A DNA stretch of 64,000 bases from Calycina herbarum (GCA_001414485.1 LLEY01000031.1:248001-312000); one strand, 5' to 3'. Positions 1 through 11,941 are shown, counted from the stretch's first letter. Program-made: numbers and translations. Notes: generated from the sequence alone by a model not told the origin.

Positions 1-309
1 CCTGGTAAGGGAAATTCGAGGATTAGGACACGTAATATAACTGTCTCGTAGAATAACAGTAAGGCTGAGATAGTCTTATAGCAAAGGTAGTATATAGCAG
101 GCACGTTAGAAAGTTAGAAAAGAGAAGAGATATTAAGATAGAAAGCAGCACTGGATTTATACATAAGGTAGGGACTTAATAGGAGCTAGCAGAGGCTAGC
201 AGGGGCCCTGGTAGCTATCGCAAAGCAGTAAGCGCGCTAGAGCAGCAGGGCCGCTAAGCGAGACAATTTCTTATTTAGGCAATCCCGGTTTCCGGATATA
301 GAATCACTG
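1..309. other. Unassigned repeat-like sequence at left edge
   Basis: No open frame of note. The base composition is less AT-skewed than the sequence after about 310, and a GC-richer stretch lies at 180-300. The similarity to the Gypsy element at 20-29 kb starts only at about 310, so this is probably another inserted or truncated repeat. I could not assign it. Confidence 0.4.
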
Positions 310-489
310 ATATATATATTATTATTATATAAACTACTAGTAAGATAACTAGGTAGAACTACTACTTCTAGTATAGTTTGCTTATAATAGTTTAGTAATA
401 GAAATAATACTTATTATACTATTCTATACTAATTATAGATATAAATTATTAGTATATTAAGAAACACTGTCTATAACTATTAATAATCA

Positions 490-1010
490 ACTTACTTATA
501 TTTAGGTCTTAAAAATTAAAGAGTTATATAAAGAACTTATAGAAGATTTATAGTTTATTACTAAAAGAAACGTATACTACTATAATAAACGACGTAGTTA
601 AGAGCTAATACTAAAAGAGAGGAATAAAGTCTACTTAGTATAAAAAAATATTAATATAAAAAGACTAAGTAATAAACTAGATTATAAAAAACTTAGACTA
701 TTTAAAATTAAACAAGTTAAGAGAGTTTTAAATTATAAATTAATACTATTAAAGATAATAAATATCTACCTAGTATTCTATATATCTCTACTTAAACTAG
801 TACTACTAGAAGCACTACTAGCTCTAATTATAGAAATTTAACTAGTAAACCTAAATACTAAATACAAAGTTAAGAAGATTCTTAACTATAAAACTATTAG
901 AGGATAACTTAAGTATTTAATTAAATAGTTAGATTACTTATACTTAGAAAATATATAAGAACTAAAAAGTAATCTTAACTATTACTTAGTATAACTTTAA
1001 GAGTTTTACT
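490..1010 (+). pseudogene. Gypsy pol remnant: integrase C-terminus plus chromodomain
   Basis: Translating through the stops gives the post-core integrase region, with a GDKVYL-like motif preserved as NKVYLV and then a KLDYKKLRLFKI segment typical of GPY/F-type Gypsy integrases. A chromodomain-like block follows, recognisable as KVKKILNY..LKYLIK.LDY...NI.ELKSNL. Chromodomains in Gypsy integrases direct insertion to particular chromatin. Several stops fall where Trp or Gln codons would be expected, as C-to-T or G-to-A changes. It cannot encode a functional protein. Confidence 0.75.
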
Positions 1011-1712
1011 AGTAAAACCTAGGTTTACCTATATCTTATAGTTAAGAGGAAAAGCTTTAAGGAAAGCTAGGTTAAAACTTAGCTTAGATTAGGAATTAAC
1101 GAGGATAGGCGAGGCTACTAGTTATACGATCTCCGCTTCCTACTGTTTTTCTACTACCTCCTACTACTCTTTCTCTTCTTTTTCTCTCTCGTTAGCTTTA
1201 TTAAGCTCTTATAGGTTTATAAGACTACGATAGAGTATCTCTTACTTCTGCTTAATAAGGAAGTGTTACTACTACTATAATTAGAGGATTTTCTATATAG
1301 CTTTAGAACTCTTTTATATAGCTTCTTCTTAGATCTTAAAAGCTATCTCCTTCTCTTACTATAACCGCTGCTATTAAGTGTTAATAGATTCCTATTCAAA
1401 AAGTAAAAGTATTCGGTTTTATTCTTTAATATTATAAAGCTTGCTTTTTCTAGTATACTTAGAGTACTTAGAACTACTAGCAATACTAACGTATTAATAA
1501 CCAGCCTTTACTTAAGTATATTAGGTATAGGGAATTATTTCGTATTCTAATTATTTAATTTAAAGAGTATTTAAGATTCTATATTATTTAAGTCTATCTT
1601 TATAAATAGGTATTAATAATATAATAGAAGAGAGAGAAGCCTACTAGCTTTCTAATAATATTTCTTAGCTTATACTTAAGTATAAAGACACGCTAAGCTA
1701 AGAAGGGGATAG

Positions 1713-2175
1713 TATTATAAATCATAGAAAGTAGTAAGTAGTCTAGATAGTGCTCTAATAGAATAAGATACGACATCTAGGAAAGGAAGGTAATATAGAA
1801 GGAAATTAGTAATACGAAAGGTATTTAAGAGTTTTAAGATCTTACTATTATAAGACTATTAGAAGTTACGTGTAGTTACGTAACGTGATTACCTTAATCG
1901 CTCTAATCGCTCTAATCGTAAGCGATATAGATAATATAAGTAATATAAACGATATACTTAGAGAACGAAGGTTCTATATAAGACTAGCACTTCTACTATT
2001 AGATAGAAGCTTCGTACTTAACTTTAGTTATTAATCTTATTATCTTATTTAATATCTTTAATATAAGTAACAAGTTTACTTCTAAGTAAATAACCTATCG
2101 CGTCTATACTTCTTACCTATATACTAACTTTCGAGACTTAGTTATCTTCGTTTAGTTCGTTTAAGTTTCGTTATA
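1713..2175 (+). repeat. Gypsy LTR (copy a), 463 bp
   Basis: This begins TATTATAAATC (decayed TGTTACGAATC) right after the purine-rich tract and ends GTTTCGTTATA (decayed GTTTCGTTACA). It aligns along its length with the LTRs at 20145-20608 and 28869-29331. Its right half also aligns with the undecayed solo LTR at 33469-33894, from which it differs mainly by CA-to-TA and TG-to-TA changes. Confidence 0.8.
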
Positions 2176-3470
2176 TATAGATATCTATAACTTTAACGAG
2201 ACTAGGTTTATAATAGGCGTTATCTTAACTACGATAGTTATTATAAGCTTAGAAAGACGTGTAAGAGTAAAAAGAGTATAGCCTAGTAATTAGGAATAGG
2301 TTATAGTAATCTAGAGAGTTAATACTTAAGACTAGAGTATTCTATTATTTATAATTATTACTACGAAAAATCATCTCGCTTCTTAGTATTAAAACAGTAG
2401 ATTTCTACTTAACTAGGTAATTACTATTACTAAAAATAGTTAGATAATAAATAAGAAAAGCATAGATTAGATTCGACATTTTAAGAAGTATACTAAGTTC
2501 TAATCTATTAGTAGTTATTACCTATTAGTCCTCAACAGCTATAAAAGCTACTACTCTAATAAGTTTAAGGAATATTATAAGGAAAATAATATTATTACTC
2601 TTTATATACCTGCTTATTCTTCTTATATACTCTAGCTACTTAATATTAGCTGTTTTAGCTCTTTAAAAAAGGTATATAGTTAGTAAATTAAAGATATAAT
2701 ACAGGCTTAGATTATCTATATTACTAAGAATAATTTCTTTCCTATCTTCTACGCTATATTTAATATTATAATAATAGAAAGTAATATCCGAGAAGGGTTC
2801 CGAGAGGCTAGGCTTCTTCTATTCGACTCGGAAAGTATGATTTCTATACTTAATCTTAAGCTAAAGACGCTAACGCCTCTAAACTCCCCCCTGTGTTCCG
2901 CTTAGCCTTAGGTTTCTTAGATACTAAATAACTCTACTAAAGCCTTATTATAGACTATATTTATTAAAGATCGAATTTCCCGCTACTAAAGTAGCTCTCT
3001 AACCTCTATTTACAAGGCTATTAACTAGTTTATAAAGAGTATATTAAAAGTAATATACTAGATAGTACTATTAAAAGCTAAGAACTAGAGACTTCGATAA
3101 GTAAACAAAGTACTAAGTAAGCGCTATAGAGCTAAAAAAACACGTCTATAATAAGAAGGATCACTTAGCTAATAGGAAGCGTAGGACCTATAGGATAATA
3201 GAGACGTTAGTAAACAGGTAATATAGGAAATAAAAAAGAAGTAGTAGTCGGAAGTCGAGGGAAGAATCACGTGTATAGCGCTGTAGCAACTGCGGAGAGA
3301 CTGGTTATAATACGTGTACCTATAATATTATAGAAGAAGTATCTAAGGAAGAGATTTCTAAGTAGTTTTAATTAATTAGAGGCGTTATAGTAGAATTATT
3401 ATAATTTTAATCGCGAGTATAGAAAATTTTAGCCGGTTCGCTTGTTTAGCCGGTTCGCTATATATATACG
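2176..3470 (+). mobile_element. pogo/Fot-type DNA transposon, 3' part (pogo-3)
   Basis: This is the 3' part of a Tc1/mariner-superfamily pogo-type element, starting abruptly inside the transposase at the LTR edge. The 5' half is not in the window. The right end, about 3425-3470, carries a twice-repeated subterminal motif (AGCCGGTTCGCT, twice) followed by TATATATACGTTA, so the terminal repeat is probably reached. The architecture resembles the complete 1,860-bp pogo copies at 23577 and 31283 (doubled motif in the terminus), but the motif differs, so it is a different family. Confidence 0.7.
2180..3370 (+). pseudogene. pogo-type DDE transposase remnant with zinc knuckle
   Basis: The translated remnant keeps the DDE_1 landmarks. 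DIYNFNETRF stands for the usual NFDETGF (codon 2195-2197), YLLVLNSYKSY for LDGHKSH (2534-2536), and LLNISCF for PLDIGCF (2642-2644). At all three catalytic positions Asp has become Asn through a G-to-A change. Near the C-terminus (about 3283-3340) a CCHC-type zinc knuckle is visible as C-x2-C-x4-Y-x4-C, with the His changed to Tyr. Many internal stops are present. It is dead as a transposase. Confidence 0.8.
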
Positions 3471-4150
3471 TTATGTTTAATAAAATTTATTATTTAAAAC
3501 GTTTAAAGAAAGACAATTCTAAAAATAATATTTAGATATCGAATATTTTATCTTTATTTATTATTTTAAATAAGATTCTTTAAATATTAAAATTACTTAA
3601 AATTATTAAGATAATTAATTAGAAGAAGTGAACTTACTTAACTATTATAAAATATCTAAATCTATAAATCTTTTATTTAGTTTTAGTAAGTATATCTAAT
3701 TTACTTTCTTTTTCTAAATTTTTAAAAAGATGTATTTAAAGAAGACGTTTTAAGATATTAGAAATTTATAGTTTTTCTTCTTCTTATTTTAAGAGTAAGA
3801 ATATTTTCTTAATTATATAATAATAAATATAAGCTCTTACTATATACTAATACTACTCTGCTTTGAAGAAGAGAGTTAAAAGAGAAGTAAGTGGCCTTAT
3901 ATATCTTTTATATAGTAAGATTCTATTCTAACTTAACTTAAAAGTTCTTTTCTTTAAGTTAGTAGAAAATTAATAGAACAATTCTATATCGAGGAAGAGA
4001 CTAAAGAAGAGGAGAAGGAACCGGATTTTAAGAATAATTACTTTATTATTAGAAAGTATATTTATTCTAGACATAAGAGGTTTAAGATAAAAATATTTTT
4101 TATATATGAATTTTAAAGTTTAAGAGAGTGTTACTAGTTACGTGTTACGT
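3471..4150. other. AT-rich decayed sequence
   Basis: About 680 bp of TpA-rich sequence with no open frame and no motif I could assign. It ends at about 4150, where the composition returns to gene-island values. It is probably RIP-decayed repeat DNA flanking the pogo-3 end. Confidence 0.5.
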
Positions 4151-5950
4151 TTCTATAACGAGGAAAGGAATTTGAAGCGGCGGTGGATTTAACCTTTATT
4201 ATTCATAAAAACCTAAGAGTAGACCTCGCCGATGGAACCGAACTCAAGGAATATTTATAGGACTTCCTAGTAATTGGGTTAACGTTGTCCAACGACAACC
4301 ATTCAGCAATGGTTCCTCTAACTGGGGTTAAGTTAAGTCGGACCTGGAGGCTTTCAAGCTTTCAGCCGCCGGAAGACGATGTACAAATCTAGACGGGACC
4401 AGCTTCCTATCAGCCCCAACGTGACAATGAACTTATCCTAGGAAACCGAGTCCCAAATGCCATCCCACAGGACGCCCGAGCCGCCGCTCTCACTCAAAAT
4501 CTATTCTAATTCAAATATACGCGTCGAGGTCAAAAGTCTTATTAGAACGATTTCAGTTGACAATTGTCTAGATAACTTACTAAGTATATAGAATTCGTAT
4601 TTTTACTCTGTTCTCTTAAAACTTCAGCCCCGACGAGTAAGAGTTGAGTACTTAAGATAGTCATAGTTTATTTATTGATATAATCATATTCAACCTACGA
4701 ACAAAGTCTTAAATTTCTCATACCTCCGATCGTGTTGAAAGACTTAGTCTACTGAAACCGCCGCTCCGCATTTATAACATTCCTCTCTGTTGTGCTGCTA
4801 TCAATTGCGCTTGTTGTAGTCGTAGGGTTGAAGTGGTTATTCGAAGAGATTTAGCGAGGATGTATATCAAGTTCGATGTGAGAAATACACTCCGCCTCGC
4901 GAGATTGTAGACATATCTTACTCGAGTACATTTGAGGATAACCCAAATGCCACAGATAATAAAACATTTCTTTCTACGATTCAGACTCAAGTACCCCGGA
5001 GACGATATGAAACAAAAATATTACTTGTCTGGAAAGCTAAAGTCCTCTTCACATCTCTAGCAATTCTTAGAGATAGTATCCTTTCTAGTCAATTCTTATC
5101 TATATCATATATGGTCCGCTCTTGCTCAGGCGCTACTCACCCTCTCTTCACCCCCCACTTAAGCCACTCAGTCACGTTCATGTTCTCCTTTCTATTAGCC
5201 AATTAAAATTTGCTTTCTATTCGGGTCTGCCGTGTGCAACTCTACACGATTTGTGCTCAGGGTTCGGGGTTCCAAGTCGGTTCCCAGGGAGCCCAAAGAA
5301 CGCCCCCCGCGAAGATTCTTCTCTCAACGCGCGTCAAGCGCTAGCAAAACGACTGCGACAGAGCCTTAGGGCCGAACTCGGCCCTCACTCTACAATTAAA
5401 TCGCCCTATGGATAATTGTTGCAAAAAATGCTTTTGTATTGTGTCTCTCAAACTCTCTGAGAGAGTAAGAGAAGTCGGGGTTTATATACACGTTAGAAAT
5501 ACTTCTAGAGAATTCTATATTACGTGATTAGCCTCGATTCCAGAACCATCTCCTGGGTGTTGATTATGAATCCAACAATATTTAAGCTTACCTGGAAGCT
5601 ATTTGAATCCGGAGTACTACAACTACAACTTTATCGGTCTGGAATGCTGCCCCTCGAAGTAATTACGTTTAAAGTATAATACCTTAAAATACTATAAAAT
5701 AATATATGTGGATTACTTATGCTTCAAGCCAAAATAGTCCAAATTTCACTACTAAAATTGGGTCTACTTTGTTTTGAAGCACAAAAGTCCAGCCTAGTGC
5801 AACCTAGAGCAAGCTGAAATTTATACTGAAACTAAAACTACACAATCAAGCCTTTGCAGTGTGCAACAAAAAGAAGTCATCTTTCTGATCTCACGCGATG
5901 TTGTTGGAATGCCCCAAGCACAAAAATGCAAATAACGAGATTGGAATGCT
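4151..5950. other. Mixed-composition stretch, no gene recognised
   Basis: Only short, uninformative frames occur here (for example 4772-4990 minus and 5122-5415 plus). None carries a recognisable domain, splice pattern or signal peptide. It may hold a promoter, a degraded gene or unannotated repeats. I see nothing firm. Confidence 0.5.
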
Positions 5951-5958
5951 AGCGTCTG

Positions 5959-7280
5959 TCAAGCTCTTGCGTCTCGAGGCATCAGCGTGAGGGAACCGAT
6001 AACCACCCGCCGAGCATGTATGTGAGATATCGTAAACCACTCCTTGTGCTGACGTTGACATTGCGCACAAAACTGAGTCTTCCTTAATAAAACCAGCTCA
6101 GCGTGGATAATGGCCTCGATTCGATTGGCATGAGGTATCATTGGCGAATGGGCGACTACTTCGGGGCTTCTCAGACATCCAGCTAGCTGATGTGCTGATT
6201 GCTCTGGATGATGTTTCGAAAAACCAATATTGAGCTCCGCTAGAGTGCCGTAGCTTTGAGACCGGAGAATGTAGATATATCCCAGTCCTAGGGCTCCCAA
6301 AAGAACTTGAAACAGTGAGAATTCACGAAACAAGGAGTATTTGAATTGAATTCAAGGCTCGATTTATTTTCGTAAACTATTTGAATTAAAACCGAAATAT
6401 ATATGAATTTTATAACTTTTTAATATATTTCATATATTAGGCTACGTGATAGTGGGGGTAGGTTTTAGGGGGTAAATGAGTTTAGGCTTATATATGCCTC
6501 GTACGTGCCTCGCATAATTATTAATCCGGGCCGAACTATTTTATATGAATTTCACGAAATGTTTCATAAAGTTATACTAATTATACTATATGAAATGAAT
6601 CATCTAATAAATATAAGAAACGAATAGTGAATTCAAGGATGGATTTCATATAGTTTATTTATTAGGCCTACCCATTCCATGATCCCGGACTTCGCTTGGG
6701 TTTAACGGAGCGCAAATCTTCGTTCGTAGCTCACACACCGATTTATTGTCTAAGATATCAGTTCGGAAGGGCTGTAAGTTGGTATATCCAACCTTTTCCT
6801 TCAGGTCAGGTGTCGTTTTGCCTTCGCAGATCTTGGCAAGATTACGTAGCAGCTCTCCTACAACGGGAAGAAAGTTTGCTGAGGTGTTGCGTTTCGGTGC
6901 GGCTTCGCACAACTGCCTCGCACTCTCGACCCTCGTCGAGTCATAGAACACAAATCGAGGTTTGTTTGAATCTAGTGGAAAGTCGAATAGTATTGCTTGT
7001 TTACCCTTGTTGCCGTTGAACGCGGTCATCTGAGCACAACTACAAAGCATATTTTGCTTCATCGCCCCAACAGGACTACAACTAAACCTGGGGCAAACGA
7101 CCGTTTCGATAGATCTAGATTAATCTTGAGTGATGTTGGCCATGACGAGGCTGTTGTTGGACTTGGTGATACAGATTGTTCTGACATTTCTAAAGAGGAA
7201 TTGAGATTTAGGTCTTGAGATGTCGCTGAAAGGCCTACAAAGATTAGAGAGAGGGCAAACAAATCAGATGTAGTCTTCAA
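5959..7280 (-). pseudogene. Decayed T5orf172/DUF1766 (GIY-YIG-like) gene
   Basis: The downstream piece (5959-6333) reads GYIYILRS, then NIGFSKHHPEQ, RIEAIIHAELV and FCAQCQRQHKEWF. These are the ordered landmarks of the fungal T5orf172/DUF1766 family, a GIY-YIG-nuclease-related domain: the G-Y-I-Y start, an Ile-His-x-Glu-Leu core and a CxxC...KEWF tail. An upstream piece in the same orientation (6655-7062) runs TAFNGNKG to about DHGMGR and is probably the N-terminal part. About 310 bp of AT-rich sequence separates the two, and the first piece overlaps yet another frame at 7059-7280. No single splice model joins them, so I treat the locus as broken. Family membership is moderately sure; the function in fungi is not established. 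Confidence 0.5.
6340..6654. repeat. AT-rich insert with short direct repeats
   Basis: This AT-rich block splits the GIY-YIG-like gene. Its two edges share a direct repeat: GAATTCAAGG followed by a GATTT-like stretch near 6349, and GAATTCAAGG with GGATTTCAT near 6631. This fits a small inserted element, but no clean terminal inverted repeat or target duplication could be fixed by eye. Confidence 0.35.
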
Positions 7281-7742
7281 TCAGCTGAGATGGATTGCCA
7301 GGCAACACCAACCTTACTCTTCTTTATCTATAGAATATTATTATACTATCACACCGAGCGTACTTAAATTTGGGCTTCTCTAAGAAAAGTGAAAATTGTA
7401 GACTTGGCGAAAAATGTTTTCGCTTCTTTATCCTCGTCGCCCTTCTCTTTATATATATTTTACTATGTTATAATCCATAATTCAGGCACATTCATTACAC
7501 ACTGGCACCATGCTGTCAGGTACCACGGATTAGATATAATCCGAAATTTGTTGCCCGACCAACCGCTTATGTAATATCTCAATCTTGGTATTGAGCTCAA
7601 ACATTGAACCCAAACAACTTAAAGCCATCAATCCCTGACCGCTCACACAGTCAAAAACTACCCGTCATCTGCCCCACAGCTTGAACTCCTGCTGGTGAGC
7701 GACTCAAGGACCATTCCTTCCTGTTCAGTAGCGATTCGCACA

Positions 7743-9191
7743 ATGACAAATAGTACTCTCGAAACGCGTTTTGAGAGCCTGTCTGTCGACGATAACAAGA
7801 ATGATCCGAGTGATGGAAAGACAAAGTATTTGAACTCCAAGGTTTAGATTTCAGCTCACCATTGCAAGCATATGCTAATATACACGCGCAGACTACCGCT
7901 TCATTGAGCACACAGTTATCCCAAAGCTCCAACCAATCGAACTACCTTCTAAAGGTTGCACTAGAGAATAACAGCAACTCGCCCCTTCGAAAACCCGCTG
8001 TTGAGTTTGCAAGATCAAAGGGATCAGAAGAATCAGTCGACGCCGGCAAAAAATCCTGCCCAACATCCAAGTCACCTCCTGCGACTCCAAAACAATTCCA
8101 TCTCGGTATGTTCGAAATTGGACGCCCTTTAGGGAAAGGAAAATTTGGGCGTGTATACCTAGCGAGGGAACGAAAGAGTGGCTTTGTTTGTGCGCTCAAG
8201 GTTCTCTATAAGAATGAAATTAGAAAGGGTGGAGTCGAGACGCAAGTTCGACGCGAGATTGAGATTCAATCCAATCTTAAACATCCCAACATTCTTCAAC
8301 TTTACGGCCATTTCCACGATAGTAAACGGATATTCTTGATTTTGGAGTTTGCAGGGAAGGGAGAACTTTATAAGCATCTAACGCGCGAGGAGCGATTCCC
8401 GGAATGGAAAGCTGCCCAATATATCGCCCAGATGGGCCAAGCGTTACAATTCTGCCACAAGAAGCATGTTATACATCGGGATATTAAGCCGGAAAATATT
8501 CTTGTTGGAATTCACGGCGAGCTTAAGATTGCAGGTACGTTATACTCTCGCTGTTTTCATTTTGTGTCACCAGCCCTGCGCCAGGAGCAGAGCTCGCAAA
8601 TCATGCCATAAGTGGCACTTACAACATGCTGCAAAAGCCCTTAATTCTTCACTAAACACTTCTGGCAAAATACATACTGATTTTCTGACAGATTTTGGAT
8701 GGAGTGTTCATGCACCCAGCAACCGAAGAAAAACCATGTGTGGGACTTTGGACTACCTGCCACCAGAGATAGTTCGACAGCAGTGGTATAGTGAGAAAGT
8801 CGATTTGTGGAGTCTGGGAGTCTTGATGTATGAGTTTCTGGTGGGGCGTGCACCGTTCGAGGACTCTATGGTCCTTACGCACAGGAGAATTGTTCGTTGT
8901 GAATACGACGTACCGAATTTCGTGTCACGGGAAGCCAAAGATCTCATCGCGAAAGTAAGTTAACTTTTTATATACCCAATAACGAATCTATTTCTGACAT
9001 TTCAGCTTCTGGTTGTTTCTCCGGAAATGCGAATTTCGCTCGAGGAGCTTCAAAAGCACCCATGGATAGTCAAGTACTGCATAGACGGGGAGCGGGCTAG
9101 CATGAGGAAGTCGAAAAAGACCAGTGGCAAATGTTCTTCTGATAGACGGATCATAGGTTCAAATCAATTCTCTCGCCCGTGTTCTACCTAA
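7743..9191 (+). CDS. ark1: Aurora-type serine/threonine kinase
   Basis: This is the mitotic Aurora/Ipl1 kinase, the catalytic subunit of the chromosomal passenger complex, which corrects kinetochore-microtubule attachment. I propose four exons: 7743-7841, 7892-8534, 8692-8954 and 9006-9191, giving 396 aa. Visible motifs: GKGKFG loop (about residues 114-119), ALK lysine (136), HRDIKPEN (228 on), DFGWSVH (248 on), and the Aurora-specific activation segment [15 protein letters not shown] with the activating Thr at about 262. The start in exon 1 ([10 protein letters not shown]) was chosen because exon 2 has no ATG. The intron between them starts GTTTAG, has a GCTAAT branch site and ends CAG, joining in phase. 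The N-terminal ~105 residues are low-complexity, as usual for the family. The 3' end overlaps the 3' end of the antisense esterase pseudogene by about 33 bp. I am very sure of the family. Confidence 0.95.
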
Positions 9192-11145
9192 CTTTTCTAC
9201 GAGCCTCAACGTGTATCGCGTCTGGGCTGCTGCGAATTCGTGTTGAAACTCCTCCGGAAATCCCCATTTGGCATCTTCGAGAATCTTAGGAGCTGGAGTT
9301 TCTAAAACCCAACGAATCCATATGCGGAGAGGTGAGCCCGGCAATGTATTTTCGAGCAATTGAAATCATTCGTGATTTTCTTTGTTCAGAGATGAGGACG
9401 TTAAGAAGTGGTCGCCGAAGCTGCGAGACTCGAAGAAGGTGTATGAGGAGGAAGGACTTGTATAGTAATGGTAAGTTCATATCTTCCAATTCATCCTGCC
9501 AAGCCAAACGTTCAAATGTCAATTGACAATCTTCGACTGATAGCACCGAACACTGGATTATTTCTTTTTCGAAAACCTGAAATGCCTTGACATCTGCTTC
9601 TGGAACTTGCACGACAGATTTTTTACTCTCCTTGAACCTGCCTCTGAGTGCGGAATCAAAGAACGACGAGTACTTGCAAAGCTGTCCTTGTTAAGAAGAA
9701 AGGAGTGCTTCCGTCCCTACCAGGAGAGTGACTGGCTGCTGGTGATTGAAATTCTGCCTTTGTATTGTCGAGTCTTCGCTCTTGAGATGCATTGTGGAGA
9801 TACGTTTGAACTTGTCTCCAACACACCAACTTCCCTTATAAAAATCCCTATCATTCTCCATCCATCCTATCATCGTAGGCAGACTCTTAAATCGCTCTTC
9901 TTTGAGGAGTTGAGAGGGCGCGGAGGGGAGGAAATCTCCATCGGCGACTGGGAGGTAGATGTCTCCTACGTTCTCGTTGCTTGTGGATGCAGCTTGGGCG
10001 ATTGTAATATTCATCAATTTCTCACAGAGGGGATCACGTAGACATTCAATAGTGGCGAGAGATTGGGCGTCTCCAAAGGAGCAATTTGCCATTGAAGAAA
10101 CGGTGTTGAATGTGAAGCTTGTAATGTTACTTATGATTCCTGTTTCCAAGGCTGTGGATTCCATAATTGCTCCGTGGAAAGGAATTCCTTTTTCGGTTCC
10201 ATAGGCCATCGTCTGCAATGCAACACTTAATCCTAAGTCGCAATTAGCTCTTTCTAAAATATAATGTCTGCGAAAAAGAAGTCTCAAACCCCCGGAACTG
10301 GGACCCCATATAGTCACTCTATCTGGATCCCCGCGAAAATATCGAACATTCTCTTACACCCACTGCAACGCCAATCTCTGATCGCGAAGACCGAGATTAA
10401 GTGAATGATTACTTCTCAAGCATCAGAAACTGCAAACCCAAACACTGTAGACAAAGTTAGGCAACTTTTCAAAATTCTCCGACAAGAAGCGAGTAAACTT
10501 ACTGCTCAAACGATAGTTCATCGCTACCACAATAACAGGAAGTCCATTCTCGACAGATTGATATATAACCCCATCGGGAACATTGGTCCTCTGATTAATA
10601 CTATTCGCAAAAAGACCTCCTACACTTCATCAGCAAATCTCCTCTCACTTTCCCTTCGCCTTTCCCATCCCCATTCTTTTCCATCCACTCCCTCTTACAA
10701 AGAAAACAAAAGACATACCTTGGTAAATATTAACCAAAACAGGAATTCCTTTCTCGTGCGCCTTCGCTCTATCTAAATCCATGATCGCAGGTCTCAAAAC
10801 TCTCAATTTCAAACAATTCTCACTCTGATTCAAAGCCTTACTCACATACGCCCCACCCCCAAGTGGCTGTGGACAAATCATCCCCGTTTTGGAAGCATCA
10901 TAAACCGTCCAAGGGGGAAACAAAAAGGGTCCAGGGGGCGAGAATCTCTTCACCCCACTGGTATCTTTTCCAAAGGAGATATTGAGGAAGTGCTCAACTC
11001 CATTAATGGAAATACCCTGATAAGCAACTCGTCCGTTATCCAAAACATAAGGAGTTGCTCGAACAAAGGGAAGGACTACGGCTGGGACAAATACGTTTAT
11101 GAATTTAGCGAGGAGCATTTTTGCCGCGAAAGATACAAGATTCAA
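9159..11145 (-). pseudogene. Type-B carboxylesterase pseudogene
   Basis: The N-terminus (from 11145) has a hydrophobic signal peptide ending near VRATPYVL and then the start of a type-B carboxylesterase. After one intron come GLFANSINQ..VPDGVIYQSVENGLPVIVVAMNYRLS, and after a second the LNLGLRDQRLALQWV block and the nucleophile elbow VTIWGPSSGG (GxSxG). The gene is broken between these. Just past the second intron there is an in-frame TGA, then a frameshift is needed to reach NLGLRDQ, and a TAA replaces the Gln codon in WVQEN (a C-to-T change). A long frame from 10317 to 9691 continues the family, but downstream pieces (9612-9286, 9359-9159) lie in different frames. It would have been a secreted lipase or esterase. 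Family sure, pseudogene status fairly sure. Confidence 0.75.
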
Positions 11146-11941
11146 CGGATGAAGATTGGAGAAGAGGGGGGGGGGGGTATTTACTTGTAGAAAATGGATT
11201 TATGACTCTTATCTCTTACTCCATTGCAGATGACCATCGTCATTGGACTCAATTTCTCCGAGTACCCGAGGACGTAAGCCCTAAGAGACTCTCCATGCAG
11301 AATGTTATCAGCCAAGACAAACGGCCTTCTCATCTCAACTCTCAAGTTTTCCAAGAAGCCGAGATCTCTCCCCAAAACCATGGAAAGCAAGATTAAAGTT
11401 AACTTAAGTTGATTTTCGGCCTTCATTCCGGCGATCAAAGGCCACTTATTGAAGATGGAGAGATGCAAATATTGAGGAACAAAATCAGTGGCTCAATAAG
11501 GAAGGTGTCATCCTGTAAAAGCAGCACTAAAACAAGGTACTCCAGGTTGCTGAAAGAACAATTACTTCCAATGAGTATGGAACCCAAACCCAAAACAAAA
11601 CAAAACAACTCAAAAAGAGTATCGTCAAATAGCTGTTCCAAGGGAAAAAACAGATGGGAACTAGCGGTATCACACAACAGAGAGTTTTGTGAAAAAGAAA
11701 TCGGGCAAGCTTTTTGGCAGCTACCCATACTTATGTATCACGTACCGTGTAACTAACCATCATTTCCCCAAAAACAGGCAGACCTGCCTAAGAACGCTAT
11801 CGGTAACGCTGTGCAATGTTTTGTCGTCGAAGCACCCACCCTACTGCATTATCAACAGCCAGACAACTATCACCTATCAAGGTTCAAGGGGTTTTTCTTC
11901 ATACTAAATTCCCGCCCAAACTCCTAGCAACTCCCATCACT
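11146..11941. other. Intergenic, no gene seen; 12-nt G run
   Basis: Frames at 11181-11468 and 11435-11728 (minus) have no recognisable domain and look like noise. A run of 12 G lies at 11166-11177, just upstream of the esterase pseudogene. The rest is probably the pseudogene's old promoter and the 3' flank of the exonuclease gene. Confidence 0.45.

Larger units (their letters stand above)
310..2175 (+). mobile_element. Ty3/Gypsy retrotransposon, 3' portion (copy 1), RIP-decayed
   Basis: The sequence from about 310 to 2175 matches, in inverse orientation, the 3' half of the Gypsy element at 20145-29331. In order it holds the integrase C-terminal region and chromodomain (490-1010), an AT-rich 3' internal segment, a purine-rich tract at about 1699-1712, and a 463-bp LTR. 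The 5' part (gag, protease, RT) is missing: the match stops at about 310. It is riddled with TAA/TAG stops and TpA-rich, consistent with RIP. It abuts a pogo-type transposon fragment at 2176, as if it had inserted into that element. Confidence 0.8.

Noticed and set aside
4772..5415. Short ORFs on both strands
   Set aside because: No domain, no splice context and ordinary noise length; the basic or Leu-rich composition follows from base composition.
7862..7891. Upstream extension of the Aurora kinase frame reading QAYANIHAQ
   Set aside because: It has no ATG and contains a branch site and CAG acceptor; it is the end of an intron joined from exon 1 at 7841.
11181..11728. Two minus-strand frames next to the esterase pseudogene
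   Set aside because: Hydrophobic stretches look like chance; no family signature and no consistent start context.
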